The notes below the pieces were generated by a model. It saw only the letters and a program-made list of their open reading frames with translations, searched no databases and was not told the DNA's origin. From positions 1 to 64,000 of the forward strand of contig NZ_JXYA01000058.1 of assembly GCF_000967655.1 (NCBI RefSeq): a stretch of 64,000 nt of DNA. Reading direction: 5' to 3'. Of the stretch, positions 54,744 through 63,883 are shown in pieces. The position numbers and the translations under genes were made by a program. Within the stretch, counting starts at the first letter, position 1. Each line of letters starts with the position of its first letter. Source of the DNA: Pseudoalteromonas rubra (GTDB lineage: Bacteria; Pseudomonadota; Gammaproteobacteria; Enterobacterales; Alteromonadaceae).

Positions 54744-55217
54744 ATGCTGTCACGCTTAGAACAAGCCCAACAAAGGTGGGGAGGTAGCCATAGCGTTATC
54801 GACAACTGGTTAGCTGAACGACAGGAGCTTTTGCTGCTGTATTGTAAGGTTGCAGGCCTGTCTCCGTTTGAACAGGACGACCACGCCCTGCCTGATCAGC
54901 TACAGATCCAGACATTTTGTCAGATCCTGATGGATTACCTGTCCGCCGGGCATTTTGAAATTTACGACAACCTGGTTGCCGCCTGTAAAGAAAAGGGCCC
55001 ACAAAGCCTCAAGCTGGCGCAATCGCTGTATCCCAGGATCACGGATACCACCGACCTGGCACTGGACTTCAACGACAAGTATGCAGAGGCGCAGTCAGAC
55101 AACCTGATGGCAGACTTTGATAAAGATCTTTCTGAGCTGGGTGAAGCCCTGGAGTTGCGCTTTGCACTCGAAGATGAACTGATTGATAACCTGTATGCGA
55201 ATCACAGCGAAGATTGA
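54744..55217 (+). CDS. rsd: Anti-sigma-70 factor Rsd (AlgQ family)
   Basis: Rsd/AlgQ protein, 157 residues, all-helical. It binds region 4 of sigma-70 in stationary phase and so favours alternative sigma factors. Conserved stretches are VIDNWLAERQELLLLYCKVAGL, MDYLSAGHFEIYD and DLSELGEALELRFALEDELI, closely similar to E. coli Rsd. AAGGAG stands seven bases before the ATG. Single gene, with a strong terminator behind it. Confidence 0.93.
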   Translation: MLSRLEQAQQRWGGSHSVIDNWLAERQELLLLYCKVAGLSPFEQDDHALPDQLQIQTFCQILMDYLSAGHFEIYDNLVAACKEKGPQSLKLAQSLYPRITDTTDLALDFNDKYAEAQSDNLMADFDKDLSELGEALELRFALEDELIDNLYANHSED

Positions 55218-55256
55218 TCACACTGAGTGAATCTGTAAAGTAAAAAAGCAGACAAT

Positions 55257-55283
55257 AAAAAAGGACCGCGTTGGTCCTTTTTT
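55257..55283. terminator. Bidirectional terminator between rsd and the FKBP gene
   Basis: A perfect AAAAAAGGACC, five-base loop, GGTCCTTTTTT hairpin between two convergent genes, with T-runs on both strands. Confidence 0.92.
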
Positions 55284-55330
55284 ATTGGGTCTTTAGTAAA
55301 GCCCCATCGACTGATGAGGCTAAGACTAAA

Positions 55331-56101
55331 TTACTCTGAGTCGTGCGCGTGACCGTGCTCTTTCTCTTCCTGGATTTCAAGTAGTTCTACTTCAAATACC
55401 AGCGTAGAGTTAGCCGGGATCTTACCCAGGTTACGCTCACCGTAGCCAAGCTCTGAAGGGATAGTGAATTTGTACTTAGAGCCAACCGCCATCAGCTGCA
55501 GACCTTCAGTCCAGCCAGCGATAACCTGGTTCAGAGGGAAAGTAGCAGGCTGGTTACGTGCATAAGAGCTGTCAAACTCAGAGCCGTCCAGCAAAGTACC
55601 TTTGTAATGTACTTTTACGATGTCAGTCGCAACTGGCTTTTTACCTTCGCCTTCGCTCAGTACTTCGTACTGCAGACCAGACTCAGTCACGTTAACACCG
55701 TCTTTCTTCGCGTTTTCAGCCAGGTACTCTGCGCCTTCAACCTTGTTCTTTTCCGCATCTGCTTTGGCTTTTGCTGTTTGCTTTTCACGTACAGATGAGT
55801 CCAGTGCAGTCAGAACTTCACGAATTTTCGCTTCGTCCAGTTTAGCGTTGCCGTCTAGTGCATCTTTGAAACCGCGCATGATCAGTGCCTGGTCCAGCTC
55901 AATGCCCAGCTCTTTCTTGTCTGCCATATCTTTTTGCAGGAAGTTACCAACCGATGCGCCGATACCATAAGCTTGCTGCTGCACTTCAGTTTCCAGCTTC
56001 ACTTCTTCAACTTTCGCTGTTTTTTCTTCTGCTTTTTGATTACAAGCGGTCAATGCCAGAACCGCGGCAGCCACTAAGGATAACTTAATTGTTTGTTTCA
56101 T
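55331..56101 (-). CDS. fkpA: FKBP-type peptidyl-prolyl cis-trans isomerase lipoprotein (FkpA-like)
   Basis: Periplasmic proline isomerase and chaperone, 256 residues. The lipobox LTAC puts a lipidated Cys at residue 20, whereas E. coli FkpA has an ordinary signal peptide. Residues about 35-125 form the helical dimerisation domain. Residues about 140-245 form the FKBP domain, with DIVKVHYKGTLLDGSEFDSSYARNQPATFPL, VIAGWTEGLQLM and IPANSTLVFEVELLEI. The His-rich tail EKEHGHAHDSE may bind metal. Its neighbourhood with slyX matches the fkpA locus of E. coli. Confidence 0.92.
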   Translation of the reverse strand: MKQTIKLSLVAAAVLALTACNQKAEEKTAKVEEVKLETEVQQQAYGIGASVGNFLQKDMADKKELGIELDQALIMRGFKDALDGNAKLDEAKIREVLTALDSSVREKQTAKAKADAEKNKVEGAEYLAENAKKDGVNVTESGLQYEVLSEGEGKKPVATDIVKVHYKGTLLDGSEFDSSYARNQPATFPLNQVIAGWTEGLQLMAVGSKYKFTIPSELGYGERNLGKIPANSTLVFEVELLEIQEEKEHGHAHDSE

Positions 56102-56369
56102 GTTTTCTCTCCGACATACCCAGGCTCAGAGTGCGACAATCACTATCCTGGTTGGGTGTCTTTGTTAAAATTATATTAATCTTAAAAAGGGTGGATGCCA
56201 CATTAACATCCGTAGCGCATAAAGCCAAATTTCTCTTTTTGACGCAAAATTCATTTCGGGATCGGCGACATTCATATACCGATAGGCTAATATCAGTTTT
56301 GTGGCCTCTGCAAATTACCCATTAGTCTACTCGCTGCAAATCATGGAGTTAAGAGGAAATACCGAATTT

Positions 56370-57362
56370 ATGCCCAAAATTTTACGGCGCAACGCACAAA
56401 TTGCCTTTATTCTCATCACCTCACTGCTTGCTGGCTGCCCCACAGACAGCTCGGATGCGCTGTTGACTGTAGAACATGCCACGCGTGGTGCCTTTGCCGC
56501 CGCTATTTCACACGATGGGCGTTACAGTTTAGTGTCGTCCATCGAACATGGAGTGGTTTTATGGGATAACACCACCCATGGTTTGAAATATCAGTGGTCT
56601 CAATCACAGCAAGCCGACGAGCTGGTACATTCACTGGCCATTGCCCATGACAATTCCAGTGCAGTGACCGCAGCCAACGACCGCTTCGCCATATGGCGTT
56701 TATCCGATGGCCAGAACATTGGCTACTACCAGATAGAACAAGGCACCATCCGCGACATCGCAATCAGCAACGAAGGCCGCTATGTGCTCTACGGACGCAG
56801 CGACAATGTGGTTGTGCATCTCGACTTAGATAGCGGCAGGCGCATAGAGTTCCTTGGTCATCAGGAAAAAATTAACAGTATTGCGCTGTCACCCAACGGC
56901 CACTTTGCGTTAACCGGGGCCAATGATTACAGCGCTTACTTCTGGGATACCCGCACCGGCCAGGTGATCCACCGCTTTAACCACCCCAGTCGGGTCACGA
57001 AAGTGGCCTTAGATCCCGAGGGGCGCTACGCGTTTACCGCAGACAGCATGAAAAAGGCCAGCATCTGGCAGCTCACTTCAGGTGAAATCAAGTCACAATT
57101 GCAGTATATTGCGCGCCAGAAGATATTCAGTGCCGTGCGCTTCAATCAGGATGGGCGGTTAATTGCGACGGGCTCGCCAAACCGGCAACTCACCCTGTGG
57201 CAGGTTAACAGTGGTGAGAAGCTCGCAACCTGGCGCGTAAAGCCGCGTGAGGGCAGCCGACCTAAGTCCGCAGTGGTCTTCGCTGTGGCCTTTACAGGAA
57301 ACGACAACACCCTGCTGACAGAAAGTTCCAGCGGCCTGTTAGAACAATTTGCAAGAGAGTAA
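56370..57362 (+). CDS. WD40-repeat lipoprotein
   Basis: A 330-residue lipoprotein with a lipobox LLAGC (Cys 23), followed by six or seven WD40-like blades. Repeats end in VVLWDN, FAIWRL, AYFWDT, ASIWQL and LTLWQV, each preceded by a SxDGR- or SPNGH-type turn. It should form a beta-propeller for protein contacts in the periplasm; the partner is unknown. ATG codons at 56301 and 56343 would extend it, but only the 56370 start gives a normal lipoprotein signal. It lies 2 bp ahead of slyX, so the two are cotranscribed, and is divergent from the FKBP gene. Confidence 0.82.
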   Translation: MPKILRRNAQIAFILITSLLAGCPTDSSDALLTVEHATRGAFAAAISHDGRYSLVSSIEHGVVLWDNTTHGLKYQWSQSQQADELVHSLAIAHDNSSAVTAANDRFAIWRLSDGQNIGYYQIEQGTIRDIAISNEGRYVLYGRSDNVVVHLDLDSGRRIEFLGHQEKINSIALSPNGHFALTGANDYSAYFWDTRTGQVIHRFNHPSRVTKVALDPEGRYAFTADSMKKASIWQLTSGEIKSQLQYIARQKIFSAVRFNQDGRLIATGSPNRQLTLWQVNSGEKLATWRVKPREGSRPKSAVVFAVAFTGNDNTLLTESSSGLLEQFARE

Positions 57363-57364
57363 CC

Positions 57365-57577
57365 ATGACTGAACTCGAAGATCGCGTTAACGAGCTGGAA
57401 GCCAAAGTGGCGTTTCAGGACGAAACCATAGAGACTTTAAATAATGAGCTGAGTGCGCATCAGGTACGCCTTGCCAAAATGCAGCGCCAGATTGAATTAC
57501 TGGCAGAAAAGATTAAAGAAGGCAGAGATCCGGGCATGATGCCGCAGCATCAGGAGCCGCCACCGCCACACTATTAA
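57365..57577 (+). CDS. slyX: SlyX family protein
   Basis: SlyX, 70 residues, a short coiled-coil protein of unknown function. The heptad-rich segment LEDRVNELEAKVAFQDETIETLN is followed by the family ending with a Pro/His-rich tail (EPPPPHY). It sits near fkpA as in E. coli and just after the WD40 gene. Confidence 0.93.
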   Translation: MTELEDRVNELEAKVAFQDETIETLNNELSAHQVRLAKMQRQIELLAEKIKEGRDPGMMPQHQEPPPPHY

Positions 57578-57634
57578 TGGCACAGCCGGGCGGGTTAAAC
57601 CCGCTCTGACTATTGAACTGTGAAGCCACACCCC

Positions 57635-57835
57635 TTATTCAGGTCTGAATACCCCAATAACCTGTTCAAACTGACGCGTTGACGCCTGAACGGCTTCTTT
57701 TGGCTGGGTCATAATATGGCCGCACTTCACGCACTCGACCTTTTCCACGTCATGCTCTTTGTACAGCATCATCACATCTGCTTCATGACATTCAGGGCAG
57801 GATGCTCCTGCAATAAAGCGCTTTTTCTTTCTCAC
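57635..57835 (-). CDS. yheV: YheV family zinc-ribbon protein
   Basis: A 66-residue YheV-type protein of unknown role. Four cysteines form a zinc ribbon: C13 and C16 (CPEC), then C35 and C38 (CVKC). The basic start MRKKKRF and the C-terminal VIGVFRP are typical. In E. coli yheV is near the kef and yheS genes, and here it is divergent from yheS. Confidence 0.92.
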   Translation of the reverse strand: MRKKKRFIAGASCPECHEADVMMLYKEHDVEKVECVKCGHIMTQPKEAVQASTRQFEQVIGVFRPE

Positions 57836-58007
57836 CTTTAGTTACCTCAGGTTAGCTGAACCTTTGACGGTTCAAATGACGATTCATATCACGGGCCGCA
57901 CGCCCTGTGGGGCCATTTTATCCTATATTACTCACTGTTGATACGCTTGGAGTGTCTGCGGGGATCCGTGTTATGATGCGCGCATAATCAAACAGTGATG
58001 TAACGGT

Positions 58008-59930
58008 ATGATCCAGCTTTCGAATATTGAACTTATGCGCGGTGGTAAAACACTGCTTAAAAATGCCAGTGCGACCTTGTTTCCACAACATAAAGTGGGC
58101 CTGGTCGGGGCCAATGGCTGTGGTAAATCCTCTTTGTTTGCTTTGCTTAAATCAGAGCTACACCTGGATGCCGGCGAGCTGCAAATTCCGAAAGACTGGT
58201 CCATCGCATCCGTGAAGCAGGAAACCCCGGCGCTGGCCGTCAGTGCACTGGAATACGTGCTGCAGGGTCATCCGGAGTATTATGCCCTGCGCAGTGCCCT
58301 GCACAGTGCCGAAGCTTCCGGCGATGGCGCCGAGCAGGCCCGTCTGCATCAGCAAATAGAAGTGGTTGGCGGCTATGGTATTGAAGCCAAAGCAGGAGAG
58401 CTATTGCATGGCTTAGGGTTTAGCAATGCACAGCTCAGCGATGCCGTGAGTGCGTTTTCCGGTGGCTGGCGAATGCGTCTGAACCTGGCGCAGGCATTGA
58501 TCCGCGACGCCGATCTACTGCTGCTGGATGAGCCAACCAACCACCTGGATCTCGATGCCGTTTACTGGCTGGAGCGTTTCTTAAAAGCCTATCAGGGCAC
58601 GTTAGTGCTGATCTCGCACGACCGCGAGTTCCTTGATGCGGTGGTCGATCAGATCTGGCACGTCGACCAGCAACAGCTCAACGTGTATAAAGGCCACTAC
58701 TCACAGTTTGAACGCCAAAAGGCCGAGCGTATGGCGCAGCAACAGGCGCTATACGACAAGCAACAAGCCACCATTGCCCACCTGGAGCAGTTTATTACCC
58801 GCTTTAAAGCCAAAGCCAGTAAAGCCAAACAAGCACAAAGCCGGGTTAAGGCACTGGAACGAATGGAAAAGCTGGCACCTGCCCATGCCGATTCGCCGTT
58901 CAGTTTTGAGTTCAGCAATCCGGACAACATGCCCAACCCGCTAATGACACTGGATCAGGCTCAGGCCGGATATGGTGACGTGACCATATTACACAAGATC
59001 AAACTCAACCTGGTACCGGGCAGTCGTATCGCCCTGCTGGGCCGTAACGGCGCCGGTAAGTCAACGCTTATCAAACTGCTCGCAGGTGAGCTATCGCCAC
59101 AGGCAGGAGAAGTCTTTCAGCATCAGGGGCTAAAGATTGGGTATTTCGCCCAGCACCAGCTGGAATCGCTGGATCTCAGCGCCAGTGCTGTGACGCACCT
59201 GCAACGTCTCGACCCGCAGGCCAGTGAGCAATCACTGCGCGATTTTCTGGGTGGCTTTGCCTTTAACGGCGACAAAGCGCTGGAGCCGGTAAAACCGTTT
59301 TCCGGTGGTGAAAAGGCCCGCCTGGTGCTGGCCATGCTGGTGTATCAGAAACCGAATCTGTTACTGCTGGATGAGCCAACCAACCACCTGGATCTGGAAA
59401 TGCGCCATGCGCTGGTCATGGCACTGCAAGGCTTTGAGGGCGCGATGGTCACCGTATCCCACGACCGCCATATGCTTAAACACACCGCAGACGAATATTA
59501 CCTGGTCGATCAGGGCGAGGTGAGTGCGTTTGGTTATGATCTGGATGCCTACTATCAGTGGCTGCTCAACGCCAATAAAGAAGCGGTGCGCAAAGACAGC
59601 AGTGAAGACAAAGCCCACTCTAGTGTGAACCGTAAAGAACAGAAACGCCTGGAAGCCGAGTTCCGCAAGGCCGTTCAACCGCTGAAAAAGTCCATAGATA
59701 AGCTCGAAAAAGAACTGGATAAACTCAGTGCAGCACTGGCTGAGGTGGAAACGGCACTGGCCGACAACGACCTGTATTCAGAGCAAAATAAAGGCAAACT
59801 CAGTGAGCTGCTGGCGCAGCAGGCTAAGCTGACGCCTGAGCTGAATGACACCGAGGAAGCCCTGCTTCTGGCGCTTGAAGAGCTGGAAGAGAAACAGGCG
59901 CGTTTCGAGCAAAGTGGCGAGATATGCTAG
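58008..59930 (+). CDS. yheS: ABC-F ATPase YheS
   Basis: ABC-F protein, 640 residues, with two ATPase domains and no membrane segment. It is thought to act on ribosomes during translation. First Walker A is GANGCGKSS, with signature FSGGWRMRLNLAQAL and LLLLDEPTNHLDL. Second Walker A is GRNGAGKST, with FSGGEKARLVLAML and the same Walker B. The interdomain linker is a basic helical arm (about 235-290, KAKASKAKQAQSRVKALERM). A C-terminal coiled coil (about 545-635) is present. The next gene overlaps its end by 7 bp. Confidence 0.95.
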   Translation: MIQLSNIELMRGGKTLLKNASATLFPQHKVGLVGANGCGKSSLFALLKSELHLDAGELQIPKDWSIASVKQETPALAVSALEYVLQGHPEYYALRSALHSAEASGDGAEQARLHQQIEVVGGYGIEAKAGELLHGLGFSNAQLSDAVSAFSGGWRMRLNLAQALIRDADLLLLDEPTNHLDLDAVYWLERFLKAYQGTLVLISHDREFLDAVVDQIWHVDQQQLNVYKGHYSQFERQKAERMAQQQALYDKQQATIAHLEQFITRFKAKASKAKQAQSRVKALERMEKLAPAHADSPFSFEFSNPDNMPNPLMTLDQAQAGYGDVTILHKIKLNLVPGSRIALLGRNGAGKSTLIKLLAGELSPQAGEVFQHQGLKIGYFAQHQLESLDLSASAVTHLQRLDPQASEQSLRDFLGGFAFNGDKALEPVKPFSGGEKARLVLAMLVYQKPNLLLLDEPTNHLDLEMRHALVMALQGFEGAMVTVSHDRHMLKHTADEYYLVDQGEVSAFGYDLDAYYQWLLNANKEAVRKDSSEDKAHSSVNRKEQKRLEAEFRKAVQPLKKSIDKLEKELDKLSAALAEVETALADNDLYSEQNKGKLSELLAQQAKLTPELNDTEEALLLALEELEEKQARFEQSGEIC

Positions 59931-60367
59931 ACGCAGCAGATTTCTGGAGCTATGCCTGCACGCAGTATGCCCGTGCAGGTATGCAAGATGCGCTGCTGAG
60001 CTTGCAAGAAAGCGAGGATAAAAGCGTTAATCTGATCTTGCTGCTAATGTATCTGGACGCGCGCGGCATGTCCCTCACAGCTGAACAATTTGCAGGACTG
60101 CACACTGTGTGCAAAACCTTTGACCACACAGTGCTGCATCCCCAACGCCGGGTGCGCGCCACACTCAAACAGCAACACCAGCACTATGCGCAATATGCCG
60201 AGCTGCGCCAGTTTATGCTTAAAGCGGAGCTGGCCCAGGAGAAGCTACAGCAGTCACTGCTTATCGACTATCTCAATCAGCACCCCCTGCAACCAAACCT
60301 GTCTGCGGACAATCTAACTCACTACCTGACACCCGCTCAACAGGGCCGTATCCCCGCAAAAACATGA
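59924..60367 (+). CDS. TIGR02444 / DUF2390 family protein
   Basis: A 147-residue cytosolic helical protein of the TIGR02444 family, function unknown. It begins LDAADFWSYACTQYARAGMQDALLSLQ and contains NLILLLMYLDARGM. Members are often found next to yheS in Pseudoalteromonas, Shewanella and Pseudomonas relatives. It overlaps yheS by 7 bp. Confidence 0.85.
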   Translation: MLDAADFWSYACTQYARAGMQDALLSLQESEDKSVNLILLLMYLDARGMSLTAEQFAGLHTVCKTFDHTVLHPQRRVRATLKQQHQHYAQYAELRQFMLKAELAQEKLQQSLLIDYLNQHPLQPNLSADNLTHYLTPAQQGRIPAKT

Positions 60368-60485
60368 TCGGGATCAAGCAATTTACCAAGTCCCGACTGG
60401 GCACTGGTGAAACTTGATCTTGATCATATCTGGTCTGTGCATGCTCGACTAAGATTACCTCATCGACAAATCAGGAGGCACAGAC

Positions 60486-60626
60486 ATGAACGTATTCTTC
60501 AGAGACTTTTTTACTGACCCAGTGTTATTTCTCTCTTTCGGCATCTTGGGCGTGGTAATCGTACTGTGTTGTTTCTACGTCTACTACTTCATCAAGAAAG
60601 TACAAGAAGCAGAAGTACCTGAGTAA
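60486..60626 (+). CDS. DUF3149 family small membrane protein
   Basis: A 46-residue protein, MNVFFRDFFTDPVLFLSFGI and onward, with one membrane segment (about 12-36) and a short charged C-terminus (KKVQEAEVPE). This pattern (short N-terminal DFFTDPVLLLSF motif, then one helix) fits the DUF3149 family. Perfect AGGAGG eight bases before the ATG. The function is unknown. Confidence 0.85.
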   Translation: MNVFFRDFFTDPVLFLSFGILGVVIVLCCFYVYYFIKKVQEAEVPE

Positions 60627-60935
60627 ATCGTCGACACTCTTTTATGTTATTCGAAACATGTTGTTGAAACGTTAAGCAATTAGTTCCCGTTCTAGAATTA
60701 AGCACGACGCACAAAGCACCTTATCAGCTCAGCTGGTCGGGTGCTTTTTATTATACCAATTTCACTAAATACCTGCTTCGAACATTCTTTGGGTTATTTC
60801 CCGCAGTTTGATACACTGATCTCATTTCAGGCTCATCATACCAGTCTATTCATTGACGTCAGACGAGGCGATTTTCTTCTGAGTGCGTGCATGAGCCTCA
60901 CTGTCGCAGAGGTATTTACAGGAAATACGAACCAC
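60627..60935. other. Spacer between the DUF3149 gene and yheT
   Basis: About 309 bp. It contains the terminator at 60713-60749 and then the leader of yheT. A reading frame extends upstream of yheT to 60741, but it begins inside the terminator and has no family-like sequence, so I take it as non-coding. Confidence 0.5.
60713..60749 (+). terminator. Terminator after the DUF3149 gene
   Basis: AAAGCACC pairs with GGTGCTTT across an internal CAGCTCAGCTG element, followed by T residues. It lies 86 bp past the DUF3149 stop. Confidence 0.75.
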
Positions 60936-61937
60936 ATGTTAAAGCCGTCAGAGTTATCCTTTCAACCCGCCTGGTGGATGCGCAACCGTCACCTGCAAAC
61001 CATTTTGCCCCGCATGTTCAGGCCAACCCTGAAAGCCGATGTGCGCTATGAGCACCTCGAAACACCCGATGATGACTTTTTAGAACTGGCCTGGGCCAAT
61101 CAAGGGGATCAACAAGCCCCACTGGTTGTTGTGCTGCATGGACTGGAAGGCAATATCAATAGTTTCTATGCCAAAGGGCTGCTCCGTGCCCTGACCGCCG
61201 CCGGGCTGGATGCCGTGTTGATGCATTTTCGCAATTGCTCACGCCAGGTAAATCGTCAGCCCCGGGCCTACCACAGCGGTGAAACCAGTGACCTGGCATT
61301 TTTGCTCGACACCCTGAAACAACGTTTTGTCGACCGCCCCTTATATGCGGTGGGATTTTCGCTGGGCGGTAATGTGCTGGCCAAATATTTGGGAGAGCAA
61401 GGTAATAACAGCCTGCTGGATGGTGCCGCGGTGATCTCAGCGCCCTACCATTTGTCGTCTTCCTGCCAGGTGATCCGTAAAAGCTGTTTTAAGCTGTATC
61501 AAAAGTATTTGCTGGATCGCATGAAGCGATCGTTCGCCCGTAAGTTTGATCAGATAGAGCACGCCTTACAGATCGGCCGCGACGAGATACAACAGATCCG
61601 CGATCTGTGGCAATTTGATGAGCGGATCACGGCGCCATTGCACGGTTTTAAAGGCGCTGAAGACTACTACGCCAAGGCCAGCGCTCAGCCCTACCTAAAG
61701 CAGATAGCCACGCCAACCTTGCTGATCCACGCAGCCGACGATCCTATGCTGTCGAGCCGTGCAGTGCCCACTGCGGATCAGATCAGTGATCAAGTCACCC
61801 TGGCAGTGTCTCAGCGTGGCGGTCATGTTGGCTTTATCTCCGGACGCAACCCTTTTAAGCCGGTTTTCTGGCTTGAGCAAATTGTCCCTGCTTATTTGCA
61901 TTCATTACTCAACCATCGAGTTTCAAAGAAATTATGA
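60936..61937 (+). CDS. yheT: YheT family alpha/beta hydrolase
   Basis: Alpha/beta-hydrolase of the YheT (Abhydrolase_1, esterase EstA-like) family, 333 residues, against 340 in E. coli. It has HLQTILPR at the start, LVVVLHGLEGNINSFYAKGLL (oxyanion loop), nucleophile Ser in GFSLGGN, Asp in HAADDPML and His in GGHVGFI. The substrate is unknown. I take ATG 60936 (MLKPSELSF); in-frame ATGs at 60891 and farther up lack family support. It overlaps yheU by 4 bp, as in E. coli where yheT and yheU are adjacent. Confidence 0.92.
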   Translation: MLKPSELSFQPAWWMRNRHLQTILPRMFRPTLKADVRYEHLETPDDDFLELAWANQGDQQAPLVVVLHGLEGNINSFYAKGLLRALTAAGLDAVLMHFRNCSRQVNRQPRAYHSGETSDLAFLLDTLKQRFVDRPLYAVGFSLGGNVLAKYLGEQGNNSLLDGAAVISAPYHLSSSCQVIRKSCFKLYQKYLLDRMKRSFARKFDQIEHALQIGRDEIQQIRDLWQFDERITAPLHGFKGAEDYYAKASAQPYLKQIATPTLLIHAADDPMLSSRAVPTADQISDQVTLAVSQRGGHVGFISGRNPFKPVFWLEQIVPAYLHSLLNHRVSKKL

Positions 61938-62179
61938 TCATTCCATACCAACAACTGGACCCAACCACACTGAGCAACCTGATTGAACACTATGTGCTGC
62001 GTGAAGGCACCGATTATGGCGACAGCGAAGTCAGCACCGAGCGCAAGGTCGAACAGGTGCATGCTCAGCTCAAGTCGGGTGAAGCCTTGCTGGTGTATTC
62101 CGAGCTGCACGAGTCGGTGAATATTGTTTCAAAAGCCCAGTTTCAGGCGATGCAGGCACAGGAATACAACTACGAATAA
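61934..62179 (+). CDS. yheU: YheU family protein (UPF0270)
   Basis: A small acidic protein of 81 residues in the YheU/UPF0270 family, function unknown. The opening MIIPYQQLDPTTLSNLIEHY and the RKVEQVHAQLKSGEALLVYSELHESVNIV segment match the family. It is coupled to yheT by an ATGA overlap. A GC-rich hairpin without a T-run follows its stop. Confidence 0.93.
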   Translation: MIIPYQQLDPTTLSNLIEHYVLREGTDYGDSEVSTERKVEQVHAQLKSGEALLVYSELHESVNIVSKAQFQAMQAQEYNYE

Positions 62180-62277
62180 ATGCGGTCAGCCCCGCAGGCT
62201 GGCCGACAGAATGGATTGTAGATAAGCACCAACTTGCTACAATCGACACACACTACAAAGAATAACAAGGTCAATCC

Positions 62278-63462
62278 ATGAAGTTACCCGCTACACTCTG
62301 CGCACTGGCGTTAAGCTTGTCGAATGCCTATGCCAATGATATTCAGGTGTCTGAGCGCGCCAAACACATCGCTAAGCAAAACATTCTGATCGATACCCAC
62401 ATCGATGTGCCCTATCGTATTTTGGAGCACTGGGAAGATGTGACTAAGGCCACCAAAAGCGGCGACTTCGACTACCCTCGCGCTGTGCAAGGCGGCCTGA
62501 ATGCGCCATTTATGTCGATCTATATTCCCGCTAACCTGGAGTTTGAAGGCAAAGGTAAGAGTTACCAGCTGGCTAACCAGTTGATTGACGGGATGGAAGC
62601 GCTGGCACAACGTGCACCGGATAAATTCGCGATGGCCTACAACACCAAAGACATCTATCGCCATTTCCGCGAAAAGAAAATCTCTGTCGCCATGGGCATG
62701 GAGAACGGCTCACCGATTGAAGGTGACATGGCCAACCTGAAGCACTTCTTCGACCGCGGTGTACGCTATATCACACTGGCCCACTCGCAAAGTAACCATA
62801 TTTCCGACTCGTCCTATGACATTCGTCGCAAATGGAAAGGCCTGAGCCCGTTTGGTAAAGAGCTGGTCGTGGAGATGAATAAGATTGGCATGCTGATCGA
62901 CGTCTCACATATTTCAGATGCCGCGTTTTATCAGGTGATGGAGCTGTCTAAAGTGCCCGTGATAGCCTCACACTCCTCATTGCGTAAATACACCCCGGGT
63001 TTTGAGCGCAATATGGATGACAAAATGCTGAAAGCACTTAAAAAGAACGGTGGTGTTATTCAAATCAACTTTGGCTCCAGCTTTGTGACCAATAGTTCTC
63101 GTACCTGGTACGATCAACGTAACGAAGCAGAAGAGCAGGCTACCAGCCAGGGCAAGAGTAAAACCGATTTCAGAGCGGCGTATCGCGCGAAAAACCCCTT
63201 CCCTTACGCCACCTTAGAGCAAGTACTGGATCACATTGACCACGTGGTTAAACTGATCGGTATCGACCATGTAGGCATTGGCTCTGATTATGACGGTGTG
63301 GGTGATTCTCTGCCTATCGGATTAAAAGACGTTTCAACTTACCCTAACCTGGTACAGGGTCTGTTAGATCGCAACTACACCGAAGGGCAGATCAAGAAAA
63401 TCCTGGGCGGCAACACCCTGCGCGTCTGGCGCCAGGCTGAAGAATACGCCAAACAGTTTTAA
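62278..63462 (+). CDS. Membrane dipeptidase (M19 family), exported
   Basis: Zinc dipeptidase of the renal-dipeptidase (M19) family, 394 residues, with signal peptide MKLPATLCALALSLSNAYA. The zinc motif HxD is in LIDTHIDVPY, the metal-bridging Glu in AMGMENGSP, then ASHSSLRKYTPGFERNMDDKML, and the GIDHVGIGSDYDGVGDSLPIGL turn. It likely cleaves dipeptides, including D-amino-acid-containing ones. Single gene, 98 bp after yheU. Confidence 0.93.
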   Translation: MKLPATLCALALSLSNAYANDIQVSERAKHIAKQNILIDTHIDVPYRILEHWEDVTKATKSGDFDYPRAVQGGLNAPFMSIYIPANLEFEGKGKSYQLANQLIDGMEALAQRAPDKFAMAYNTKDIYRHFREKKISVAMGMENGSPIEGDMANLKHFFDRGVRYITLAHSQSNHISDSSYDIRRKWKGLSPFGKELVVEMNKIGMLIDVSHISDAAFYQVMELSKVPVIASHSSLRKYTPGFERNMDDKMLKALKKNGGVIQINFGSSFVTNSSRTWYDQRNEAEEQATSQGKSKTDFRAAYRAKNPFPYATLEQVLDHIDHVVKLIGIDHVGIGSDYDGVGDSLPIGLKDVSTYPNLVQGLLDRNYTEGQIKKILGGNTLRVWRQAEEYAKQF

Positions 63463-63470
63463 TACCCTGT

Positions 63471-63500
63471 GAGAAGTGGTCACGCCACTTCTCATTCTTT
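63471..63500 (+). terminator. Terminator after the dipeptidase gene
   Basis: A 9-bp stem (GAGAAGTGG with CCACTTCTC) begins 9 bp past the stop, followed by ATTCTTT. The U-tract is moderate. No clear promoter for the next gene could be assigned in the 136 bp that follow. Confidence 0.6.
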
Positions 63501-63636
63501 CCCCACTCTTTTAGTTGCTTTGCCTCAATTACACTCACAGCTCTTCCATATCCTTAATTGATCAAATAGACTTAATTTGAACAAAAAACGTTCACATATT
63601 GGCGAGAGCCTTCAAAAAATAGATAAGGAAATATCC

Positions 63637-63870
63637 ATGAAACTGAAAATCAATAAGAAAAAGCTTAAATCACTGACACAGGATAACAAAGTTCAGCTTG
63701 AGCAAACCCCTCAGGTAGCCGGCGCTGGCTTTGGCACAATGACGGGCACCACAAGACCTGGCACTACATGTCAGGATACATCGCGCTGTGCATCGCGCCA
63801 GAACTTATCACGCTGTTGTAATATCACCGAGCAGGCCAGTTGTAATGTTGGTCATAGCTGTCTGTGCTAA
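63637..63870 (+). CDS. Candidate ribosomal natural-product precursor (class I lanthipeptide-like)
   Basis: A 77-residue peptide with a clear leader/core split. Residues 1-30 are Lys- and Gln-rich (MKLKINKKKLKSLTQDNKVQ, then LEQTPQVAGA). The KLKINKKKLKSL start resembles the leaders of class I lanthipeptides. Residues 31-77 carry seven Cys (45, 51, 60, 61, 69, 75, 77) and about a dozen Ser/Thr, and little else hydrophobic. No membrane segment or Sec signal. AAGGAA stands six bases before the ATG at 63637; a frame extends 60 bases upstream through a TTG but has no ribosome site. The modification genes would lie past the window edge. A disulfide-rich bacteriocin or another RiPP class is also possible. 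Confidence 0.65.
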   Translation: MKLKINKKKLKSLTQDNKVQLEQTPQVAGAGFGTMTGTTRPGTTCQDTSRCASRQNLSRCCNITEQASCNVGHSCLC

Positions 63871-63883
63871 TTGAGCGATAAGT

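Noticed and set aside
57591..57605. Palindrome between slyX and yheV (GCGGGTT, one base, AACCCGC)
   Set aside because: Seven-base stem with an impossible one-base loop and no T-run; function not supportable.
60741..60935. Extended N-terminus of YheT
   Set aside because: The extension begins inside the previous terminator and lacks similarity to YheT; the ATG at 60936 gives the family's normal start.
62183..62204. Hairpin after yheU as a terminator
   Set aside because: The stem is good but there is no T-run on either strand, so it is not called as an intrinsic terminator.
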